Assembly (NCBI GenBank): GCA_900769445.1
Contig: CAAGGR010000071.1
Location: forward strand, 1-44,512
Length of the DNA stretch: 44,512 bases
Direction: 5' to 3'
Source of the DNA: an uncultured Alistipes sp.
GTDB taxonomy: Bacteria; Bacteroidota; Bacteroidia; Bacteroidales; Rikenellaceae
The notes under the pieces are model-generated. The model made no database searches and was not told where the DNA came from. It saw only the letters and a list, made by a program, of their open reading frames with translations. Positions 7,188-15,870 of the stretch are shown piece after piece (within the stretch, counting starts at the first letter, position 1; each line of letters begins with the position of its first letter). The translations under genes and the position numbers were made by a program.

Positions 7188-7739
7188 CTATGGTATCCAC
7201 AACTTCTCCTCTATCTTCAAGCGCTCGGTAACTATACGACCAAGTGTGTATAGGTAGTCAGAGAGGCGGTTGAGGTAGATTGTGGCGCTTGTGTCCACCT
7301 CCGCAACATCGGCCACGCGGAGTGCTGCGCGCTCGGCACGACGACATACGGTGCGGCATACGTGGCAGAGTGATAGTGCGCGGTGTCCACCAGGAATTGT
7401 GAACTTCGTGATTGCTGGTAGCTCCTCCTGCATGCGGTCGATAGCCTCCTCAAGCATTTCGATACGCTCCTCGGCGATAGGTGCAACCTTATCATGACCA
7501 CCTTTGCCCACAGCGAGTAGGGCGGCTACGCTCATAAGCTGTGATTCTATCGTTGCCAGCTCTGCGGGGATATGCTCCGTACGCTCATCCTCGCTAAGGA
7601 CATCGCTAAGCAGTGCGATAAATGCGGTAAGCTCATCTACTGAGCCATATGCCTCGACACGAAGGTCGTACTTCTTAACACGCTCGCCACCAATGAGAGA
7701 TGTGGTGCCGTTGTCGCCAGTCTTAGTGTAGATTTTCAT
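7188..7739 (-). CDS. PduO-type cob(I)alamin adenosyltransferase
   Basis: It transfers the adenosyl group of ATP to cob(I)alamin (or cobinamide) to make coenzyme B12 in the cytoplasm. The 183-residue protein has the family N-terminus TKTGDNGTTSLIGG (5-18) and DLRVEAYGSVDEL (25-37), the CRRAER motif (132-137) and YLNRLSDYLY (155-164). The length is normal for the trimeric PduO/MMAB family. It overlaps the preceding gene by four bases and ends the trpS-to-pduO run. No other cobalamin gene is in the window, so it probably serves B12-dependent enzymes encoded elsewhere. Confidence 0.92.
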   Translation of the reverse strand: MKIYTKTGDNGTTSLIGGERVKKYDLRVEAYGSVDELTAFIALLSDVLSEDERTEHIPAELATIESQLMSVAALLAVGKGGHDKVAPIAEERIEMLEEAIDRMQEELPAITKFTIPGGHRALSLCHVCRTVCRRAERAALRVADVAEVDTSATIYLNRLSDYLYTLGRIVTERLKIEEKLWIP

Positions 7740-8248
7740 AGTCTAAATCGCTGTTTTGGTAGGTGGTTATTAAAGATTAGCAGGTATGCACGGTTGTCTA
7801 TCGTGGTTGAGGGATGAGCATCGATAATGCCGAGGCACACCTCCCAGCGCTCGCGGTTGTGGTAGGGGTTGACGATGCAGAGCGTAGCGCCCTTTTCGCG
7901 GGCATACTCAGCATAGCGCACAAACTCCGTATAACTTGTATCGAGCGTTAGGATAATCATCTGCTTCTCATCCATTCTGTCGATACACCAATTATCGTAC
8001 CCGCAATGCTCAGCAAGGTTGGCTAACTGCACAGAGCGACGCTTTGCAACACCCTTATCTACGAGTGAGGCGTATAGAGCGTTGTCGCTATTGTGTAGTT
8101 TACCCTGCATAAAAACCTTGCGCACGATATCGTAGACAAAGGGCGAGTGTACGCCATGACCACGAAAGTAGCGCGCGCGGCTGAGGTAGGATGGAAGATA
8201 GCTTATATCCTGCAGACGCTGTTTTAGTGTTCGGCCAGATCGCTTCAT
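7736..8248 (-). CDS. Shrunken methyltransferase-like protein of unknown function
   Basis: A 170-residue protein with a basic N-terminus and the motif RGHGVHSPFVYDIV near residues 29-42. This motif opens a group of class I SAM-dependent methyltransferase-like proteins in Bacteroidetes, and the C-terminus (hydrophobic strand, then LPKQRFRL) also fits that group. The glycine-rich SAM-binding loop expected in the middle is not visible, and the protein is much shorter than a full methyltransferase. I infer a degenerate, probably non-catalytic relative. Its start is 12 bases after the flavoprotein gene, and its stop overlaps the adenosyltransferase start. Confidence 0.7.
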   Translation of the reverse strand: MKRSGRTLKQRLQDISYLPSYLSRARYFRGHGVHSPFVYDIVRKVFMQGKLHNSDNALYASLVDKGVAKRRSVQLANLAEHCGYDNWCIDRMDEKQMIILTLDTSYTEFVRYAEYAREKGATLCIVNPYHNRERWEVCLGIIDAHPSTTIDNRAYLLIFNNHLPKQRFRL

Positions 8249-8259
8249 AGAGACAATAT

Positions 8260-9510
8260 TTACTTCTTAAGTTGACCTGCGAGACGACCTGTAGAGAAGG
8301 CAATCTGCATATTATAACCGCCGGTGTTAGCATCAATATCGAGTACCTCGCCAGCAAAATAGAGTCCCTTAACGAGAGTCGACTCCATGGTGTACTTGTT
8401 AACCTCTGAGCAGTCTACACCACCAGCCGTTACGATGGCGAACTGGAATGGGGCGTAGTCCGAAATTGGGAATGCCATACCCTTCAAAATCTTTACAAGG
8501 CGTAGCTTTTCAGCCTCGGAGAGCTTGCTAATGTAGGTCTTAGAGTGGAAGTCCACCTCCTTTGCCAAAGGTACCACCATCTGCTTAGGTACAAGCTTGC
8601 GAAGTAGCTCCGAGAAGAACTCCGAAGGCTGCATCTCGGCAATCTCGCGGTCGATACGAGCAAGAAGGGTCTCCTCGTCGAGGGCGGGCTTTAGGTCAAC
8701 GATAATCTTTACGCGCTTCTCGTCGATGATGGCATCCACAGCATCGCGGCTAAGACGCAGTGCCACAGCACCCTCGATGCCGCGCTCCGAGAAGCCAAGC
8801 TCGCCAAACTCCTCCTGCACAAGCTCGTTATCTACATATAGTTTTGCACCAACATTCTTCAAGAGTAGACCGTTGAGGTACTCCTTCTGTGGGTGCGATG
8901 TTACGAGTGGCGTTAGCGATGGGCGTACAGGCTCGATATTATGACCAAGGTCTGCAGCGAAGTTGTAGCCATCGCCAGTAGAGCCTGTAGATGGGTAGCT
9001 CACACCGCCTGTGGCGATGATGACATGCTCGGTCTCCTCTCTGCGCTCGAAGCCACGAGAGTTGCGATAGCGTACCCCTGTAACCTTACCAGCCATGGTC
9101 TCGATGCCAGTAACCTGGGTCTTATACATGATTTTAACCCCCTTATCCTCACAGAAGTCGACCAAAGCGTTGGCAATATCCCATGCCTTGCCGCTCTTAG
9201 GGAAGACGCGCTCGCCACGCTCAATCTCGAGCTTCACGCCTAAACGCTCGAAGAAACGTATTGTAGCGCGGTTGTTGAACTCAGCAAATGCCACCGAGAA
9301 GAAATCCTGGTTGGTACGTACCTTCTCGATAAACTCCTCTGCAGGGCGAGCATTGGTAAGGTTGCAACGTCCCTTACCCGTGATTCGTATTTTGCGTCCT
9401 GCCTTCTCCATCTTCTCCATAAGGAGTACCGAGCGGCCACTTATTGCGGCTGTGCCTGCTGCGATAAGTCCCGCAGCACCTGCGCCTATAACTATAACAT
9501 CGTACGCCAT
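8260..9510 (-). CDS. BaiN/HI0933-like FAD-dependent oxidoreductase
   Basis: A 416-residue flavoprotein of the HI0933 (YhiN/BaiN) family. The FAD dinucleotide motif GAGAAG is at 9-14, followed by GRKIRITGKGRCNLTN (about 38-53), a hallmark of this family. Near the C-terminus, LYFAGEVLDIDANTGGYNMQ is the second FAD-contacting motif. Substrates are uncertain: BaiN is linked to bile-acid dehydroxylation in clostridia, but most members have no known reaction. It sits in the run between galM and the methyltransferase-like gene. I would not assign a bile-acid role from similarity alone. Confidence 0.88.
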   Translation of the reverse strand: MAYDVIVIGAGAAGLIAAGTAAISGRSVLLMEKMEKAGRKIRITGKGRCNLTNARPAEEFIEKVRTNQDFFSVAFAEFNNRATIRFFERLGVKLEIERGERVFPKSGKAWDIANALVDFCEDKGVKIMYKTQVTGIETMAGKVTGVRYRNSRGFERREETEHVIIATGGVSYPSTGSTGDGYNFAADLGHNIEPVRPSLTPLVTSHPQKEYLNGLLLKNVGAKLYVDNELVQEEFGELGFSERGIEGAVALRLSRDAVDAIIDEKRVKIIVDLKPALDEETLLARIDREIAEMQPSEFFSELLRKLVPKQMVVPLAKEVDFHSKTYISKLSEAEKLRLVKILKGMAFPISDYAPFQFAIVTAGGVDCSEVNKYTMESTLVKGLYFAGEVLDIDANTGGYNMQIAFSTGRLAGQLKK

Positions 9511-9537
9511 TATATTGGGGTTAAGTAGTGTTTGTAA

Positions 9538-10593
9538 TTAGAATGTGCCAAATTTGAAGACTATCTTCTGGCAGTATAGCTCCTCTGCTTTAAGTTCTAT
9601 TGATGGGAACTCTGGGTGGTTTACCGCGTCGCTATAGCCCTGACACTCGATTGCCACACCTGCATAGTCCTGATAGCGCTTGCCCGACTTAGTGATAGGG
9701 CAGCCACCAGCAAGCCAGTTACCAGTATATAGCACTGCTGCAGGCTGTGATGATAGTATCGTTAGCTTGCGACCTGTAGCCTCACATCGTAGCTCGCCCA
9801 CCTCCTGTAGGATGTTCTTTTTGTAGCCATCCACAGCGAAGCAGTGGTCGTAGCCCTTATATGTGCGGATATTGTTGAACTCGTCGTCTATCTGGTCGCC
9901 AAACCTGCGCCACGAGGTGAAGTCGAGAGCTGTACCCTTTACATCGAGCAACTTACCTGTAGGTATCTGCACGGTGTCCATCTCCAATACCTGCGAGCAG
10001 TTAAGACGCAACTCATGGTCGAGGATTGTCTTATCCGAAGCCTCGCCATGGAGGTTCCAGTAGAGGTGGTTGGTAAGGTTGAGAACGGTATTCTTGTTGC
10101 TCTTAGCTACGAAGGTAATCTCAAGGTTGTCCTCGTCGTCGAAGTCGTAGATGGTCTCCACAACAAGCTCGCCAGGGTAGCCCTGCTCCATATCCTCTGA
10201 GATGTATGAGAAGACCACACGGTTGGTCTCCACGCGACCCTCCCAGTAGCGGTTGGCAAAGCCCTTAGCGCCACCGTGCAGGTGGTTAGGACCATTGTTA
10301 ACCTCGAGACGGTACTCCTCGCCGTCGATGACCATATAGCCTCGCGCGATGCGACCTGCCACACGACCTACGGTCTTACCGCTTGCTGCGCCATCGCCAA
10401 AGTAGCTCATCGGATCCTTGTAACCCAACGCCACGTCCTCGATATTGCCATCGCGGTCGGCAAACTTAACGCTCACGATAGAGGCTCCGACGTTGCATAG
10501 CTGTACCTCAGAGCCACGCTCGTTGCGCATAGTATATAGTATGATGCCCTCGCCCTCAGGTGTCGAGCCCCATATATGCTGCAAAATCTCCAT
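9538..10593 (-). CDS. galM: Aldose 1-epimerase (galactose mutarotase)
   Basis: It interconverts the alpha and beta anomers of galactose or glucose, feeding the Leloir pathway. The 351-residue protein has GPNHLHGGAKGF (101-112; substrate-binding His 104 and 106), TNHLYWNLHG (the catalytic acid His is 176) and, near the C-terminus, AIECQGYSDA with the catalytic Glu. There is no signal peptide, so it should be cytoplasmic. Its ATG overlaps the gltX stop by one base (TAATG), which suggests translational coupling. No other galactose gene is nearby, so the pairing with gltX is probably incidental. Confidence 0.92.
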   Translation of the reverse strand: MEILQHIWGSTPEGEGIILYTMRNERGSEVQLCNVGASIVSVKFADRDGNIEDVALGYKDPMSYFGDGAASGKTVGRVAGRIARGYMVIDGEEYRLEVNNGPNHLHGGAKGFANRYWEGRVETNRVVFSYISEDMEQGYPGELVVETIYDFDDEDNLEITFVAKSNKNTVLNLTNHLYWNLHGEASDKTILDHELRLNCSQVLEMDTVQIPTGKLLDVKGTALDFTSWRRFGDQIDDEFNNIRTYKGYDHCFAVDGYKKNILQEVGELRCEATGRKLTILSSQPAAVLYTGNWLAGGCPITKSGKRYQDYAGVAIECQGYSDAVNHPEFPSIELKAEELYCQKIVFKFGTF

Positions 10594-12125
10594 TACTCAA
10601 GTGGTTTAAGAGTTGCAATAATAGTGTCGATACGCTTCAGACACTCAGCCTTGCCGATAAACTCCGTTACGTCGAACATGCCTGGACCCTTACCAGCACC
10701 TACCAATGCAAGGCGCAAGGTGTTCATAACCTGACCAAGCGAGAAGCCCTTAGCCTCGATCCATGCGCGAACAATGTTTTCGGTGTTCTCCTTCGAGAAG
10801 TCCTCGATAGACTCCAATACGCCACGAAGCTCTGCAAGCATCGCAGGATTCTCGCCCTTCCACTGCTTCTTCGCAAGCTTCTCCTCATACTCTGTTGGTG
10901 CTACGAAGAAGAACGATGTCAAGTCCCACATATCTGTTGTGAGGGTCATACGCTCCTTCATAATGCCTGCTGCCTTGCCAGCCTCAGCATCCGATACCTC
11001 GATGCCGTGAGCCTTCAAAATAGGTTGCATATATACTGCCAACGCCTCGTCAGAGAGGTTGTGCATATACTGTGCGTTAAACCACTTCGCCTTGTCTGGC
11101 TGGAAGCGAGCGCCCGCCTTAGAGACGCGATCCAACGAGAAGGCATCGATAAGCTCCTGCATAGAGAATATCTCCTGCTCTGTACCTGGGTTCCAGCCGA
11201 GCAACGACAACATATTGATAAATGCCTCAGCAAGGTAGCCATCCTCGCGGTAGCCACGTGATGTCTCGCCTGTAGGTGATGTCCAGAATAGTGGGAATAC
11301 AGGGAAGCCCATCTTGTCGCCATCACGCTTCGAGAGCTTACCGCTGCCTGTAGGCTTTAGAAGTAGTGGCAAGTGCGCGAACTCTGGCTGTGTATCTGTC
11401 CAACCGAAGGCACGGTACAAGAGGTAGTGCAAAGGCAACGATGGCAACCACTCCTCGCCACGAATAACGTGTGATACCTCCATAAGGTGGTCGTCGACGA
11501 TATTTGCAAGGTGATATGTAGGGAGTGCATCTGCCGACTTATATAGTACCTTGTCGTCGAGTGTTGAGGTGTTTACCTCCACATGACCACGAATAAGGTC
11601 ATCCATCTTTACAACCTCGTTCTCAGGCATCTTGAAACGTACTACCCACTGGTCGCCACGAGCGATGCGCTCCTCGACCTCCTCCTTCGAGAGTACCAAC
11701 GATGTTGGGAGCTTCTCGCGCACCTCATAGTTGTATGCGAAGGTCTTACCTGCAGCCTCAGCCTCGTTGCGGAGCTTGTCCAACTCCTCTGGGGTGTCGA
11801 ATGCGTAGTATGCCCAGCCAGCCTCGACAAGCTGCTTAGCATACTTCAAATATATCTCTCTACGCTCACTCTGACGGTATGGGGCGTGAGGGCCACCTAC
11901 GCCTACACCCTCGTCAATCTCGATGCCGCACCACTTCAACGACTCGATGATATACTCCTCGGCACCAGGCACGAAACGCTGTGAGTCGGTATCCTCGATG
12001 CGGAGAATCATCTTACCACCGTGACGGCGGGCAAAAAGATAGTTATAAAGTGCAGTGCGCACACCGCCAATATGTAGTGGACCCGTTGGGCTGGGTGCAA
12101 AACGAACTCTTACTTCTCTATTCAT
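10593..12125 (-). CDS. gltX: Glutamyl-tRNA synthetase
   Basis: A class I synthetase that charges tRNA-Glu with glutamate; a tRNA-Glu(CUC) gene lies at the left end of this window. The 510-residue protein has PSPTGPLHIGG (11-21; the HIGH box reads HIGG), the insertion typical of the connective domain, and KLSKR (263-267), the KMSKS equivalent. The helical anticodon-binding domain fills the last 150 residues. The length is typical of Bacteroidetes GltX. It follows the SIMPL gene by 28 bases. The window does not show whether the organism also needs it to mischarge tRNA-Gln. Confidence 0.97.
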   Translation of the reverse strand: MNREVRVRFAPSPTGPLHIGGVRTALYNYLFARRHGGKMILRIEDTDSQRFVPGAEEYIIESLKWCGIEIDEGVGVGGPHAPYRQSERREIYLKYAKQLVEAGWAYYAFDTPEELDKLRNEAEAAGKTFAYNYEVREKLPTSLVLSKEEVEERIARGDQWVVRFKMPENEVVKMDDLIRGHVEVNTSTLDDKVLYKSADALPTYHLANIVDDHLMEVSHVIRGEEWLPSLPLHYLLYRAFGWTDTQPEFAHLPLLLKPTGSGKLSKRDGDKMGFPVFPLFWTSPTGETSRGYREDGYLAEAFINMLSLLGWNPGTEQEIFSMQELIDAFSLDRVSKAGARFQPDKAKWFNAQYMHNLSDEALAVYMQPILKAHGIEVSDAEAGKAAGIMKERMTLTTDMWDLTSFFFVAPTEYEEKLAKKQWKGENPAMLAELRGVLESIEDFSKENTENIVRAWIEAKGFSLGQVMNTLRLALVGAGKGPGMFDVTEFIGKAECLKRIDTIIATLKPLE

Positions 12126-12153
12126 AGTATTCTATATTTTCTTGATTTGACTA

Positions 12154-12912
12154 TTAATGTTGTGGTTGCTGCTTTGATTTCTGCTTGATTTTGTACTCTG
12201 CGCGTACTGTTACTCGAGCCTTCTTCTCGCGTGAAGAGAGGTTGAACGAGCCTCCTGCCAAGAACTCCTCGTCGCCCGTAGCTGCGGTAATCTGGAAGAC
12301 ACCAGAACGCGACATGGCAAGGTCGCCAAGCTCGGCATCCGAGTTCTCTGCAATCTTTTTTGCGCGCTCACGAGCATCGGCAGCCGCTGCAGCAAGGAGG
12401 TCGAGTTTTACATTCTCAAGTTCCGTGTAGTAGTACATAGGGTTGTATACCTCGATGGTGATGCCACGAGCAAGCAACGATGGTAGCTCGCGTGCTGCAG
12501 CCTCCACGGTGTCCACATCGTTAGACTCGATGTTAAAGGACTGTGTTAGCTTGTAGCCCGAGAAGCGTGAGCCAACATAGTCGCCATTCTCATACACCGA
12601 CTCAGAGAGCTTGTATGAGCTTGGCATATCGAAGCTTATGGCCTCGCGCGCAACACCCTTAGAGGTGAGGAAGTTGATAACGCTCTCGCGGCTCTGCTCC
12701 AATGAGCGGTAGCCCTCGGCAGCATCGTAGTTCTCAATCTCGATATTACCCTCGATGGAGATAAGGTCGGAGGTAAACTGTGTCTCGCCAAGACCCGTTA
12801 CAGTGATAGTGCCAGTATTAGCACGGTAGCGCTGTGTTACGGCTGCAGACAAGACTATTGATGATAGCACCACCGATGATGCTATGATGATATATTTCCA
12901 AAGGTTATTCAT
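12154..12912 (-). CDS. SIMPL (DUF541) domain protein, membrane-anchored
   Basis: A 252-residue protein. One hydrophobic segment (about residues 6-26, with a single basic residue before it) acts as a signal anchor or signal peptide, so the rest should lie in the periplasm. The body begins with ITVTGLGETQFTSDLISIEG, typical of SIMPL/DUF541, and contains AAAAADARERAKKIAEN, the conserved helix of the family. The biochemical role of the family is not settled; some members form oligomers linked to envelope stress. It is 14 bases after ychF. Confidence 0.82.
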   Translation of the reverse strand: MNNLWKYIIIASSVVLSSIVLSAAVTQRYRANTGTITVTGLGETQFTSDLISIEGNIEIENYDAAEGYRSLEQSRESVINFLTSKGVAREAISFDMPSSYKLSESVYENGDYVGSRFSGYKLTQSFNIESNDVDTVEAAARELPSLLARGITIEVYNPMYYYTELENVKLDLLAAAAADARERAKKIAENSDAELGDLAMSRSGVFQITAATGDEEFLAGGSFNLSSREKKARVTVRAEYKIKQKSKQQPQH

Positions 12913-12926
12913 AACGCTACGATATA

Positions 12927-14024
12927 TTAAACGTTAAATAGGAAGTGCATAATGTCGCCATCCTCTACAATATACTCCTTGCCCTCGATGCCAATCTTAC
13001 CAACCTCGCGGCAAGCGCGCTCCGAGCCAAGTTCTACATAATCGGCATACTTGATAACCTCTGCACGGATAAAGCCTCGCTCGAAGTCGGAGTGAATGAC
13101 ACCTGCAGTCTCTGGCGCCTTCATGCCGCGACGGAATGTCCAGGCACGGCTCTCGTCAGCACCTGTAGTGAAGAATGTCTGCAAATCGAGAAGACGGTAT
13201 GCTGCCTTGATAAGACGACTCACGCCTGACTCCTCAAGACCCATATCCTGCAAGAACATCTGGCGCTCCTCCCAGCTCTCAAGCTCTGCAATATCTGCCT
13301 CGGCACTCGCTGCCACGATAAGCATCTCGGCATGCTCGTTGGCAATAGCAGCGCGCACAGCCTCGGTGTGAGCGTTGCCATTTACTGCTGACGCCTCGTC
13401 AACGTTGCAGACATACAATACTGGCTTGTCGGTAAGAAGGTTCAAATCCCATACCGTTTTACGCTCCTCGGCAGTAAGCTCTACGGTACGAGCCGAGAGA
13501 CCCTGCTCCAATGCCTCCTTATAGCGGCATAGGATGTCGTACTGACGCTTAGCAATCTTATCGCCCGCGGTAGCCTGCTTCTGGCACTTGCCGATACGGT
13601 TCTCGATGGTCTCAAGATCCTTAAGCTGAAGCTCTGTATCGATAATGCCCTTATCGCGGACTGGGTCTACGGTGCCGTCTACGTGTGTGATATTCTCATT
13701 CTCGAAACAACGTAACACATGGATAATAGCGTTTGTGTTGCGAATGTTCGCGAGGAACTTATTACCAAGACCTTCGCCCTTAGATGCACCCTTCACAAGA
13801 CCTGCGATATCTACAATCTCGATGGTTGTAGGCACAACGCGCTTAGGGTTATCTATCTCCACAAGCTTCGTAAGACGCTCATCTGGAACGGTGATAACGC
13901 CCACGTTAGGCTCGATAGTACAGAATGGAAAGTTTGCCGCCTGCGCACGTGCATTCGACAAACAGTTAAATAGGGTAGACTTACCAACATTTGGAAGTCC
14001 AACAATGCCACATTGTAAAGCCAT
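12927..14024 (-). CDS. ychF: Redox-regulated ATPase YchF (Obg-like ATPase)
   Basis: A 365-residue P-loop NTPase of the OBG family that prefers ATP over GTP and associates with ribosomes. Seen: GLPNVGKS at 9-16 (Walker A), the DIAGLVKGASKGEGLGNKFL switch region near 70-90, and an ordinary C-terminal TGS domain ending VEDGDIMHFLFNV. Length and layout are normal. It lies 35 bases after the ClC gene within the same minus-strand run. Confidence 0.96.
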   Translation of the reverse strand: MALQCGIVGLPNVGKSTLFNCLSNARAQAANFPFCTIEPNVGVITVPDERLTKLVEIDNPKRVVPTTIEIVDIAGLVKGASKGEGLGNKFLANIRNTNAIIHVLRCFENENITHVDGTVDPVRDKGIIDTELQLKDLETIENRIGKCQKQATAGDKIAKRQYDILCRYKEALEQGLSARTVELTAEERKTVWDLNLLTDKPVLYVCNVDEASAVNGNAHTEAVRAAIANEHAEMLIVAASAEADIAELESWEERQMFLQDMGLEESGVSRLIKAAYRLLDLQTFFTTGADESRAWTFRRGMKAPETAGVIHSDFERGFIRAEVIKYADYVELGSERACREVGKIGIEGKEYIVEDGDIMHFLFNV

Positions 14025-14059
14025 AGTTCTATATTTTTATTTCGTTTCTATTTCAATCG

Positions 14060-15859
14060 TTAATCAGCCTGCGAAACGTTTACAAGTGCTTCGCGGTATG
14101 AATTTAATATTCGTGATTTTGAGATAAAGCCCAAGTAGTGGTTTTGCTTGTCCACAACAGGGAGCATCCAGGTATTGCTCTGCTCGAAGCGAGGCATGAT
14201 GCTCTGAATCATCTCATGTTCGAGAATCTTATCTGGTGGCTGTATCATGTAGTGCATAATCGACTTACCCCACTTATCGCGGTTGAACATATCGTGACGC
14301 AGGTCGTCGAGCTGCACGATGCCAATTAGCTTATCCTGGTTATCCACCACAGGGAAGATGTTTCTACGGGCGCTGGAGATGATATTTACCACATCGCCAA
14401 GCGTGATAGACTCACGTAGGCGGATAAAGTCGGTCTCCATAAGCTGGTCGAGACGCAAGAAGACGAATGCCGAGGAGTCCTTATCGTGCGTAAGTAGCTC
14501 GCCACGCATACGCAGCTGTTTAGTGTAGATAGAGTCGCGGTCGAGACCAAAGTTCACGGCAAACGATATGCACGATACGATCATCAGCGGAATAAAGAGT
14601 CCGTAGCCATTCGATAGCTCTGCGATAAGGAATATCGCGGTAAGGGGTGCCTTCATAACACCCGACATCACACCTGCCATACCTGCGAGGGTGAAGGATG
14701 TAATAGAGATATCCCAGCCAAAGGTGGTGCGACATATAACCGCAATCGTAGCACCCGCAAATGCACCTACGAAGAGGGATGGGGCGAAGGTACCACCCAC
14801 ACCGCCAGCAGCATTTGTCGTAGCCATTGCCACCACCTTAAAGAGCATAATCGCAATAAGGTAGATAATCAAAAACCAGTCGGCATCGCTGAGTGTGTAG
14901 AATAGTGTGTTGTCGAACAGCGAGGCGGTCTGGCCAGCCATAAGCGAGCTAAAGCTATTATGACCCTCACCATAGAGCGGTGGGAAGATGAAAATCAAGA
15001 TGCCAAGCGTGATACCTGCATAGAGCCACTTACGCCACTGCTCGTTAATCGATTTGTAGAAACCTCCGACCTTAGAGTTGACGGAGGTGAAGTAGTATGC
15101 CATGACACCGCAGAAGCATCCTAACAGGATGAATAGCGGTAGATGCGCCACCTGGAACATATCGCTCTCGGTGAGCGATACCGCATAGATAGGCGAGAAG
15201 CCGTGCAACACCAACGATGTGATGGTCGCGGTCATAGATGCCATCAGTAGCGGAATGATAGACTTCGATGTAATATCGAGCATTAGAATCTCAAGCACAA
15301 AGACAACGCCCGTAATCGGCGCCTTAAAGACCGCAGCCACCGCAGCACCAGCACCACAACAGAGGAGAAGTGTGATGTTTTTGTAGTTTAGGCGGGCGAG
15401 TTTACCGATGTTTGAGCCTATGGCAGCACCCGTAAGCACGATAGGTGCCTCAGGACCCACAGAACCACCAAAGCCGATGGTTGTAGCACCGCCGACGATA
15501 GATGTCCAGCAATTATGACCCTTGATGCGAGAGTCGCCACGCGACATAGCGTATAGCACTCGCGTAACACCCTCCGAGATGCCATCCTTAACGATGTACT
15601 TCACAAAGAGGGTCGCCAAAATAATACCGATAGCAGGGTAGATAAGATACAACCACTGCGCCTGGTCTTCGGGAGTCCACGATGTGAGCAGGTGGGTAAT
15701 GGTGTGCAGGATGTTGTTGAAGATATAGGCACCAATACCCGCGCAGAGACCAACCAAGATGGCGAGTATCGCCATCGTCTGCGAGTCGGTAAGACGGTGT
15801 GTGAGGGTTAGGTAGACCTGATAAATCTTCTCCTTTATGTTCTGTTCTAACTTTATCAT
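14060..15859 (-). CDS. ClC-type chloride channel with C-terminal CBS pair
   Basis: A 599-residue membrane protein: about 450 residues of ClC fold, then two CBS domains (about 470-590) that may sense nucleotides. The GREGP loop of E. coli ClcA reads GSVGPE here (132-137), so the gating glutamate is replaced by Val 134. The proton-path glutamate appears replaced by Ile 191 (VFVLEIL, 187-193). GGVGGTFAPSLFVGAF supplies the third anion-site motif. By analogy with known ClC proteins this favours a passive channel over a proton antiporter. It follows trpS by 11 bases. The anion carried is unknown. Confidence 0.9.
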   Translation of the reverse strand: MIKLEQNIKEKIYQVYLTLTHRLTDSQTMAILAILVGLCAGIGAYIFNNILHTITHLLTSWTPEDQAQWLYLIYPAIGIILATLFVKYIVKDGISEGVTRVLYAMSRGDSRIKGHNCWTSIVGGATTIGFGGSVGPEAPIVLTGAAIGSNIGKLARLNYKNITLLLCCGAGAAVAAVFKAPITGVVFVLEILMLDITSKSIIPLLMASMTATITSLVLHGFSPIYAVSLTESDMFQVAHLPLFILLGCFCGVMAYYFTSVNSKVGGFYKSINEQWRKWLYAGITLGILIFIFPPLYGEGHNSFSSLMAGQTASLFDNTLFYTLSDADWFLIIYLIAIMLFKVVAMATTNAAGGVGGTFAPSLFVGAFAGATIAVICRTTFGWDISITSFTLAGMAGVMSGVMKAPLTAIFLIAELSNGYGLFIPLMIVSCISFAVNFGLDRDSIYTKQLRMRGELLTHDKDSSAFVFLRLDQLMETDFIRLRESITLGDVVNIISSARRNIFPVVDNQDKLIGIVQLDDLRHDMFNRDKWGKSIMHYMIQPPDKILEHEMIQSIMPRFEQSNTWMLPVVDKQNHYLGFISKSRILNSYREALVNVSQAD

Positions 15860-15870
15860 TGAGTCGATGA

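Noticed and set aside
8260..9510. Bile-acid (BaiN) function
   Set aside because: The family is broad and no other bai gene is present; similarity alone does not support it.
10774..11984. Several long open frames on the plus strand opposite gltX
   Set aside because: They mirror the codon bias of gltX, match no family and have no promoter or start context.
10593..12125. Defective KMSKS motif in GltX
   Set aside because: KLSKR is a normal form of this motif in glutamyl-tRNA synthetases.
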